NCBI GenBank assembly: GCA_035610835.1
Contig: CM069447.1
Span: 63,955,060 to 64,019,059 of the forward strand
Source of the DNA: Ophiura sarsii
Lineage: Eukaryota > Echinodermata > Ophiuroidea > Amphilepidida > Ophiuridae
Length of the DNA stretch: 64,000 bases
Direction: 5' to 3'
Position numbers and translations under genes: made by a program
Notes under the pieces: generated by a model
What the model was told of the DNA's origin: nothing
The model's database searches: none
Seen by the model: the letters and a program-made list of their open reading frames with translations, nothing else
Part shown: in pieces, positions 57,201-64,000 of the stretch
Numbering within the stretch: position 1 is the stretch's first letter
Layout: every line of letters begins with the position of its first letter

Positions 57201-60200
57201 CGTCCACACGATGGCGTTTTAATACAAATACACAATATGGAAACATTTTGAGCAATTTACGAACAACGATCATTATACAGCCATCAAAAAAAGTAACTAT
57301 ACAGGTAATAAATGGGCTTCTAACTCTTAAAATATATATCCTACCTAAAAATATTAAATTATAAAGTTGTTGAAAAATTTGTCTTCTTTAATATGAGATA
57401 AAGATGTGGCACTCAAAAATATAAGGAGAAGTCCGATTTTCATTTTCACATTTTTATTTTCTACACGCGGACCAAATCTACGGGTATCTTATTGATTACC
57501 GGTAGTGCAATTGGGGGATGCATGCGCAGGTTGGACAGTCGGCCGCATTGTTCCGATGGATCAATACGCCACACACACGCTACCTGTCATTCTCTCCCCC
57601 GTGTTGAAATGTAAAATGTGAATTTGAAATTGTGACTTTACCTTACATTTTGGATTGCCGCTTCTTAAATATTCAACCGATCCTAGCGTGCAATATCTCA
57701 TATTAAAGAAGATAAATTTCTCAACAACTTTTCGATTTGAAATTTCTAGGTAGGATATATATTTTTAGAGTTAAAAGTACATTTATTACCTGTATAGTTA
57801 CTTTTTTTGATGACTGTATAGTAATGGAACATACCGTATAATATAAATGCTATAAACATTAAACGCATAATATCTGACAACTTGACCAGCCGGAATATGT
57901 TTATGGCAACTGGGAGATGGCAATCAATAATCAATTACAAGGTAGGGTTTATGACCTATCGACAACAATAGCTAGTATATGCTCGTCAAGTGGCTATTAA
58001 ATCAGCCACTTTACACGGCGTAACACTTGAATCCACAATATTGGGTATGTTAGATTTTACTATGGTCAGTGTCTGTATTGTGTCAGCTACAACATTGAGT
58101 GGATCTCCCAGACACATTGCGAAAAAGTGAACTTGAGAATGTGATTGGGTAGGTTAGCTTACTATTGGGCATTAGTTTCGACGCCACGCCTAAGGGGGGA
58201 CTTAAGGCATATTTTTGGAATTTTGTGAGTGCTGTAATTATTGAACTATGACTCAAATGTATATTAAAGTATACATTTTTGAAGAAAAAAACACAAAAAC
58301 ATTTGGACAAAGCTAACAAAAATAATTTTGAGTAAAAAATGCCCAAATCGCTTGATGATGTAAAGACACTAAATTAGGGATGATTTTTGTTTTTAACCTA
58401 ATCTAATATTTTTTGAAATTTTGACTAAAAAGTGCCAAAAAAAAGAAGAAGTTGTGAATGGTCGCCCTAGGGAGCATTTCACGACATCACTTTCAATCAG
58501 ATCACTTGATCACAAAAGTCATACTCACTATAGTCAGCGTCATAATGCTATGGACATACTTGCAACAATGCATGCATACATGCGTGGGTAAGTACACTTT
58601 CTGACAAGTGACGAGCGTATGTGTGTAAAACCCGGAAGTGTGTACCGGACTCTTTCAAAAATGACCGTGCATCCTGATTGGTCAATCGAAATTGTCACGC
58701 GCATGCATGCACAGTTGTTCACGCATTTCATGCACTCTGGACTCAGCTCCACGAATCGCGTGTAAAGCTTGAATACAGAATTTCCTCCATACCATTATGA
58801 CAATGACTATACATAGGAATACCTGGTATAAATCATAGTATTTTAACATTCTATTCACCTTATCCAAGTCATCATATTTGACAGTGCAGCATTCACAGTA
58901 ACCACGCCTCTTTTCTTTAACACCGGTGTCTCTGTGTGGTGTCTTGTGTGGGGTTTTCCTACTGGATTGATGAGGTGTCTTCTGGGATACTTTAGATCTA
59001 AAAGATATAAATATCAAGAGGATGATAAACAAAGATGTTGATTGAATGCTAACCATACTGCAACTTCTTTTTACAAAGCACTGCCCCACTGGATTGGTAT
59101 GAGGTGAGGCAGTTGGTGGGATACTGCAGTTCCTTAAGTATACCGGGCAACACTCGGGGATGTAGCTACGCCGGTCGGGTGTAGCCTGCACTCACGATTG
59201 CCGACCAGCACTCTTACAAAATGTGGGGTGTTTTTTTTTAAACATTTTTTGTTGTTGATAAAATCATTAATCTGCCTCAACAAAACAAGAAATTGGGTGG
59301 CAGGAACCCTCAAAATGCAATAAAAAACCTAAAAAAACATTAAGAAGGCCTCTGGACCAGGGGTAGAATTTCGCCGCGAATCGATTCGCGTGAAGATTCG
59401 CGTGAAATCACTACCGCGCGAATCCAGTTGGATTCCCGCAAAAAACAAAAAAAACAAAAAACTTTTTTTTTTTTTTTTACTTTTTTTTTTAAAAGTCCAA
59501 AACAGGACATTAGATGACTGGTAGTTGACCCTTAGTCAACAAACATGCCGAATTTGGAAGTTGTGCAAGCTTATAGCCTTATTCTGGATATTATTTTCAT
59601 TAATTTCGCAATAATCCATGGATTCTCAAAATTGGCGAGAATCTGGATTCTCGCAAAATCCTTCCGCGAGAATCTTAACAGATTCTCGCGGTTGGTTACG
59701 AAATTCTACCCCTGTGGACCCCATGCCATGATCCACTGCACTTTGTTCGCTACACTTACTCCATTCGCTGTCACTGTCAGTAAAATTAGCCGGCACTCAC
59801 AAAGTTATGATGACAGAATCAATATTTACTTCACATTTGCCTGTAGAACTGGACAAATGACCAGTGTGATATACCGCATGTAAGCAGAATTCACTGTCTT
59901 TCACTTGTAGCATCTGAAGGATACATTTCTCAAGCCTAAAACTTTTCAAGTGAATTGAGGAAGGTGAGCTTTCTATTGATACCCAAATCTCAATTTTTAT
60001 GGCAAAATGAAGATTGGATAAGGGTTACACAATATGTCACTACCCATAAAAGCTATGCTATTTCGTATTTATGACCATGCGCCACAATGGGGCCATAAAA
60101 CCAGCAGAGCATATTCTGAGATACGGCCCAATGAACATTTCAATAAACAATAGGAAACAAAGGAATTTTCAATGGATTTATTGATTTTTACTACCTATAT

Positions 60201-63200
60201 GTAACAAGCAATATGGACATATATCTCAACCAAGCCTCCAATTAAGCGAGTCTGGACCAGGAGCCACATATTTGGAAAACGTGGCTCCTGGTCCTCTAAT
60301 TTTCTAGTGAACCAGGAGCCATTTTAGTAGAACCAGGAGCCATTTTCAAAAAGCATCAAAATGCTAATATATTGATTTTTTCTGCATTACAAACCTAAGG
60401 ATGAGCCTTTCTCCTCCCTAACCAACTTGAACCTGGAGGGGTCTGTGAACCCCATTGACAGTCAATCAACTCTTGAATACCATGTGCTGAGGCTAAGGGA
60501 ACTTTGCCATCTAGACAACAACACAGGCCAAAGGTTGATGACCTCCAGGCAGAGGCGGGTGTGCAAGCACAGGAGATGTTAGACTCTTAAGTTATTTTTA
60601 AAAGTCATTTTTAAAAGTTATTATTAAAAGTCATTTTTAAAAGTTATTATTAAAAGTCATTTTTAAAAGTAATTTGTTAAATAAGTTATTTTTTTAAAGT
60701 TATTTTTTTAAAGTTATTTTAAAAGTTATTTCTAAAAGTTATTTCTAAAAGTTATCTTTTAAAGTTCTTATTAAAAGTTATTATTAAAAGTCATTTTTAA
60801 AAGTAATTTGTTAAATAAGTTATTTTTTTAAAGTTATTTTAAAAGTTATTTTTAAAAGTTATTTTTAAAAGTTATTTTTAAAGGTTATCTTTAAAAGTTA
60901 TTCTTTAAAGTTCTTATTAAAAGTCATTTTTCAAAGTTATCTTTAAAAGTTACTTTTAAAAGTTATAAAAGTAATTTTTCAAAGTTATCTTTAAAAAACT
61001 TATTATTAAAAGTTATTTTTCAAAGTTATTTTTAAAAGTTATCTTTAAAAGTTAGTTTTAATAATATTATTTATTTATTTATTAAAATATATTTATTTAA
61101 TTGTTTTGAATTATATATATTCAAACTTGTGTACTTCTAAATTTAGTTGTCTTGGCACCGCCACCGCCTGGTCATTGGGAGCTGGGCGGTGCTGCTGATC
61201 ATAACAGGGATTTCAGTAAACTTAGAATGGCAATGGCCATTGGAATTTCGTATTTTCATGAATTTTACGATGCAGATTTCATCTTAATTTGGAACTTTTT
61301 GATTTTATATACCCACACAAATTATTCAAAATAAATGAGTATCTAAACATGCAGAACGTTTTTTGTTAAAGTACCTTGTACACCAACATTGTTCAGTGAT
61401 TGGTTGGTCGCGCCGCATGTAAAAGGCGTCGAATTCGACGTTGTTTACATGACATCATACATCATGGCGATGGCTACATTACTGCCTTTTTTAAGGCATG
61501 TTTACGTGCTAAAATGAGCTCGGAAATAGCCGTGAAATGAATGACATTATACAGTAAAACATGTTAGTTATAGCAAGTAATTTTCAATTAGATTTGAGTT
61601 GATTTTAGGTATGTTTGAGCATAGTTTGGAGGGAAGACCAGGCGACCAAGTACCAAAATTTGCTGGCGCCTGGCTATGAATTTTCGAGAAATACCAGGAG
61701 CCAAAACTCGGGAACCAGGGGGTAAAAAGCGCCCGGCGCCCGCTTATTTGGAGGCTTGATCTCAACAAAAGTTCTGGCTGACTTTACATCCCTTTTGTGG
61801 TGGATGGCCACATTTTAGTCTTACCCTTTGTCCTGAGGCCCATCCCCTGCATCACCCCCTGCTCCCCCTTCATCACAGTTCCTCTCCGCTCTCTGTTCAC
61901 GATTCTCTTTCCTCTGATGATGCGGCTCAAATGGACAGCTCCCTCTAGCGGTGTCCAATAACACACGAGGGACTGTAGTAAGTTCTTTACTCACAGGACG
62001 ATAATGTCTGAAATGGATGATACAGAATATGAGATAAGTCGCAGACCGTTGTACTCCCTCTAAGGCCAAACAAAGAAGCAGGTCTGTCTCAAAAGCCCGG
62101 CCGCATTGGTATGTGAAATGAGCTACGGCGCGTAGGTCTATGCGCTGGGGCTAAAAAACTTCTTTTTTTTGATTTTTTTTTTGATTTTTGATTTTTTTGA
62201 TTTTTTAAAAAGTTTTAAAAAATTCTCCGTAAGCTTGGATAAGCAACAACAACAACAACAACAACAAAAATCGCATACCTCAGCCTATTTTCTAAAAAAA
62301 ATAAATCGCAAAGCACTTAGCTTTTTTGCACAATGTTTCTGAGACAGACTTTATTCTTTGTTTGGCCTAAACTGGTTCAATTGCTGAAGCCTGGTCTGGG
62401 GCTTTAGTTGAATACCGAGTACAAGAACTGTATTGACATCCCAGTTGCCAGGACAACACACATAGACCAGTCACATCAACATCAAAATGGACATGTTGTC
62501 GGCAAACACAGTTTTGAGACAGAGGCCAATATATTTGGCGAGATATAAAGAAAAAATATAATAAATTACACTTCATCAAATCATATCTTGTGATCATAAA
62601 ATCTGATTACCTTCAACATGGTATCATTTCAAAGCTTCAAATGTGCTCTTGTAACTCGTACCAATAACTCATATTTGACTCGGGCCTCCAACATGTTCAT
62701 TTTTATGTGACGGGTCACATATGAAAATGGGTTTATGAGCTCTGATGGTTAATATTGCTGGTGCAAATTGCCTGTAATCCTTTTTATTGATCGGTATAGA
62801 ACTCTAACGAAACTAAATACTTCAAAATACTACACTACTAGGTGCTGGTAGCGTGTGGTTCCCAAGTCTCGGATGGTGTCTTTCTCCAAACTAAGGGACC
62901 ACAAATTTGCTGCCAATGGCAAATTATAAGAATCATGTCGCTTCATCTGAGAACGCTGCCTATTGTATCAATCACATCAGCACTTCAGATTGCAACATCA
63001 TTGTTAAAAAGAGCCAAAAGTGAGAGTGAAATATCACACTATGCACATTGAGTCACTGCTGCCTAACAGGTGACCGACTTCTTTATTTCCATTAAAATGT
63101 ATCAAATCGAACATCAAATTAAAGTTTGCATAAAAAAAATCTGAAAAGGTTGTTCTCATTCAATGTTCTGTTGCAGAGAGTTGGACCTTCAAAGTTAAGG

Positions 63201-63568
63201 TTTTTCAAAAGTTCTATGTCTTTTTTAATCTAATAAATTAAGTATTGTCATATTTTTTACAACGTGACGTCTAGTTTACATCCCCTGTCATAAATATAAA
63301 CCTTGCAGTCGCTATGATGATGATGTATAACGACATAGCAAACATTAAGGGTGTAAACATACGCAGTGTAAACAATACCAAATCAGTTTTCTTATGATTG
63401 AGACTAGGGCCATGTGTGAATCAATGGTGTTGAAAAATATTTTAAGTCACAGGTACATAAATTTGCGAACCACAACCTTAATGTCTCCTTAGGTGAAGGC
63501 ATTTGATGGGTCAACCTACCTACTAGCATCCTCATATTTCAAGTAAGGTCTGGTAAGTCTTCTTGCTG
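44527..63568 (-). CDS. DBF4: DBF4 gene, five 3' exons (5' end beyond window)
   Basis: Five minus-strand exons join in phase to give motif M, a CCHH zinc finger (motif C) and a very long C-terminal tail. Family knowledge: DBF4 is the activating subunit of CDC7 kinase (DDK), which phosphorylates MCM helicase subunits to start DNA replication in the nucleus. Motif M grips the CDC7 N-lobe and motif C the C-lobe. Seen here: RPYLKYEDASR|HYRP and SCPFE resemble human KPFVKVEDMSQLYRP and SPFDV; the finger RRGYCECCTVKYDDLDK|HLLSSQH is nearly the human sequence. The BRCT-like motif N must lie past 64000. Total length cannot be given, but this part alone is about 1,420 residues, against roughly 670 for the whole human protein. 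DBF4 versus the paralogue DBF4B was not separated. Confidence 0.93.
49903..50478. mobile_element. Foldback MITE, TTAAGGGGGGACTTAAGG ends
   Basis: The left end TTAAGGGGGGACTTAAGGAA and right end TTCCTTAAGTCCCCTCTTAA are inverted repeats. The arms stay complementary for about 200 bases (AATCACTTGATGATGATGTTAAG against CTTAACATCATTATAAAGTGATT). A half copy lies at 58193-58440 and a diverged relative at 9660-9780. No coding capacity beyond short chance frames. Confidence 0.8.
50475..50820. mobile_element. AGGTAGATG-family MITE
   Basis: TTAAAGGTAGATGACCC...ATACCTTTAA in the last DBF4 intron. Its left TTAA is also the right end of the foldback element 49903-50478, so two TTAA elements share one target. 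Confidence 0.8.
52370..52518 (-). CDS. DBF4: DBF4 exon with second half of the zinc finger
   Basis: The 149-base exon (phase 0 to 2) follows acceptor GATTGTTTTGCAG and ends AC before GTAAGT. It begins HLLSSQHLEFVTKQNHYVNL; the H-x5-H pair completes the CCHH finger (human HLLSEQHRNFAQSNQYQVV). It then reads DKMISQGPNIDKFLDDVMKYHE, as in the family after the finger. There is no ATG-initiated long ORF here, so it is easily missed. Confidence 0.94.
54370..56753. mobile_element. Cluster of TTAA-CACTTTCCACGCGGC MITEs
   Basis: Units at 54370-54618, 54615-54829 (truncated), 55755-56004, 56001-56198, 56223-56488 and 56512-56753 begin TTAACACTTTCCACGCGGC and end GCCGCGTGGAAAGTGTTAA, or vary by few bases. 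Neighbours at 54615 and 56001 share one TTAA. The last three units are separated by the same spacer (CATACACTACACTACAGTAATAG), giving a tandem period of about 289 bases. No transposase is present. TTAA flanks are typical of piggyBac-type insertion, although the ends lack the usual CCC start. Confidence 0.85.
55078..55740. repeat. Irregular tandem duplication in DBF4 intron
   Basis: A block with TTCAAGTTACGTTCTAGCC, GAAGTTTAATATGAGGTAACAT and CACTTCAGGGATGTCATTCAT occurs at about 55079, again at about 55443, and partly at about 55655. A second block (TGTTTGCCCGTTTTGAATGATG...) occurs at about 55374 and 55583. No coding sequence seen. Confidence 0.7.
57276..57818. mobile_element. TACAGCCATCAAAA-type MITE with long arms
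   Basis: TACAGCCATCAAAAAAAGTA...TACTTTTTTTGATGACTGTA, with arms complementary for roughly 140 bases. A related element is at 21682-22237. TA-ended, mariner-like. Confidence 0.8.
58193..58440. mobile_element. Half copy of the 49903 foldback MITE
   Basis: CTAAGGGGGGACTTAAGGCA followed by the same arm sequence (TTGTGAGTGCTGTAATTATTG, AGCTAACAAAAATAATTTTGAG). The second arm is missing. Confidence 0.65.
58859..58997 (-). CDS. DBF4: DBF4 exon with first half of the zinc finger
   Basis: The 139-base exon (phase 2 to 0) follows acceptor TATCTTTTAG and ends GATAAG before GTGAAT. It encodes a Thr-Pro-His-rich linker (SQKTPHQSSRKTPHKTPHRD) and then KEKRRGYCECCTVKYDDLDK. This carries the two zinc-binding cysteines of the motif C finger. 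Human reads KKKKGYCECCLQKYEDLE at this place. Confidence 0.95.
59358..59714. mobile_element. MITE with CAGGGGTAGAATTTCG ends
   Basis: The ends CAGGGGTAGAATTTCG and CGAAATTCTACCCCTG are perfect inverted repeats, flanked by TGGAC on both sides (59353-59357 and 59715-59719). Inside, GATTCGCG/GAGAATC words recur more than ten times near both ends, with a poly-T stretch in the middle. 357 bases, in a DBF4 intron. Confidence 0.85.
60231..61758. mobile_element. hAT-like non-autonomous element with perfect 8-bp duplication
   Basis: The ends CAAGCCTCCAATTAAGCG and CGCTTATTTGGAGGCTTG are inverted repeats. Both are flanked by ATCTCAAC (60223-60230 and 61759-61766), an exact 8-bp target duplication as in hAT insertions. 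ACCAGGAGCCA-type words recur near both ends (60263-60345 and about 61637-61720). The interior holds an AT-rich minisatellite and no transposase. It lies in a DBF4 intron, 66 bases from the motif M exon donor. Confidence 0.9.
60590..61070. repeat. AT-rich minisatellite (AAAAGTTATTTTT-type)
   Basis: Irregular tandem words AAAAGTTATTTTT, AAAAGTCATTTTT and AAAGTTATCTTT of about 12-14 bases repeat for some 480 bases inside the hAT-like element. Confidence 0.85.
61825..62007 (-). CDS. DBF4: DBF4 exon with motif M
   Basis: The 183-base exon (phase 2 to 2) follows acceptor ATCCATTTCAG and ends at donor GTAAGA. It reads HYRPVSKELTTVP, then LLDTARGSCPFEPHHQRKEN, and a Glu/Gly-rich end. Human motif M is LYRPFYLQLTNMPF...KPCSPFDV, so the YRP, TxxP and C/S-PF anchors are retained. 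A hAT-like element in the following intron stops only 66 bases from this donor. Confidence 0.9.
62063..62368. mobile_element. MITE with AGGCCAAACAAAG ends
   Basis: AGGCCAAACAAAG...CTTTGTTTGGCCT inverted ends, with GAGCTACGGCGCGTAGGTCT near the left end and an (AAC)n run. A second copy is at 167-450. In a DBF4 intron, 56 bases from the motif M exon acceptor. Confidence 0.8.
62459..62722. mobile_element. GTGACGGGTCACAT-family MITE
   Basis: The left end resembles ACATATGTGACCAGTC (here diverged) with GGACATGTTGTCGGCAAACA. The right end is ATGTGACGGGTCACATATG. The interior matches the tandem pair at 24246-24763. Confidence 0.75.
63520..63568 (-). CDS. DBF4: DBF4 exon with start of motif M (small)
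   Basis: The 49-base exon follows acceptor TTTTCATGACAG and ends before GTAGGT. A second AG three bases on could give a 46-base form. It encodes ARRLTRPYLKYEDASR; the last Arg codon is split (AG|A) with the next exon. It aligns to human GRLKKPFVKVEDMSQ. It is the most 5' exon visible; no further upstream exon was found in 63569-64000. Confidence 0.82.
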
Positions 63569-64000
63569 CTGTCATGAAAAACAAATCAAAGAGTAAATTC
63601 ATTATAGCCTATGAAATCAAGTGTTTAATAGAATAAAACAGCAATGTTCTTTTCTTGTCAAATCACATTGTTTTATCTCTAAACACATGTTACATATTCA
63701 TGAGGTTATGGGGTTTTTTTCTCAAAATCTATATCGTGTGTACTACTCTAACCGTAATACCCAATGGATCTACAGCACATATCCTCCTGGCTCACTGTGT
63801 AGTGCGCATGCTTGAAATCTCATCAAAAAAAATTGGTAACCAATCAGGGACATGAGGTCGAGCTTACGTGTTGCACACCACAGAGGTCCATTTCACCATT
63901 TATAAGGTGAGGTTGTATACTTTTAGGCGAGGTCAACTTCATGTGACGTGCGGCCATTGAAGCCTTTTGTTATCCTAAAACATCAGTGACGAAAAAAAGA

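Larger units (their letters stand above)
52519..58858. other. DBF4: DBF4 intron splitting the zinc finger
   Basis: A 6.3-kb phase-0 intron between the Cys pair and the His pair of the finger. It holds the TTAA MITE cluster, the 55-kb duplications and the 57276 element. No coding exon was recognised inside it. Confidence 0.8.

Noticed and set aside
59545..59883. 112-codon plus-strand ORF as a gene
   Set aside because: More than half lies in the CAGGGGTAGAATTTCG MITE; no domain and no supporting exons.
62842..63051. Plus-strand ORF as an exon
   Set aside because: No splice signals or similarity, and it lies in the DBF4 intron between two well-supported minus-strand exons.

Overview
This is a window of animal nuclear DNA. 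It is AT-rich, intron-rich and full of short DNA transposons and minisatellites, with one 100-N assembly gap at 35654-35753. Two protein genes can be reconstructed exon by exon, both on the minus strand. Their proteins align well with vertebrate families. With the very large number of MITE-like elements this suggests a marine invertebrate, perhaps a non-vertebrate deuterostome, but the sequence alone does not fix the phylum.

Gene 1, GPR155/LYCHOS, lies at 8166-29957. It has eleven coding exons: a ten-helix PIN-type transporter half, a GPCR-like half with a long cytosolic loop, and a C-terminal DEP domain. In the cell this protein is a lysosomal sterol sensor feeding mTORC1. The gene is complete apart from any untranslated 5' exons, but the assembly carries a one-base deficit at the end of exon 1 and a phase mismatch between exons 5 and 6. 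The 3' half of exon 3, with its splice donor, is repeated five more times in tandem downstream (25559-26190), with an older decayed sixth copy.

Gene 2, DBF4, lies at 44527-63568 and runs off the right edge at its 5' end. Five exons are present. They encode motif M and the CCHH zinc finger (motif C), which activate CDC7 kinase, followed by a single 3.7-kb terminal exon coding about 1,247 residues of low-complexity, S/T-P-rich tail. Vertebrate DBF4 has a much shorter tail; the length recalls insect Chiffon. The N-terminal BRCT-like motif N must lie beyond 64000.

Layout: 1-8165 is repeat-rich DNA downstream of GPR155, ending in a CCATATATGG-rich minisatellite against the stop codon. 8166-29957 is GPR155 with large introns holding MITEs, a 45-bp and a 15-bp minisatellite. 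30-44.1 kb is intergenic and gene-free, with poly-C tracts, MITEs and the gap. 44.1-64 kb is DBF4, whose introns hold a cluster of TTAA-flanked MITEs (54.4-56.75 kb) and a 1.5-kb hAT-like element with a perfect 8-bp target duplication.

No CRISPR array, rRNA, bona fide tRNA gene or intact transposase was found. All other open frames are short and either sit in repeats or shadow the DBF4 exon. The most notable observations are the GPR155 exon-3 array, the giant DBF4 tail, and a hairpin element whose 15-bp centre is inverted between two copies while its flanks are not.
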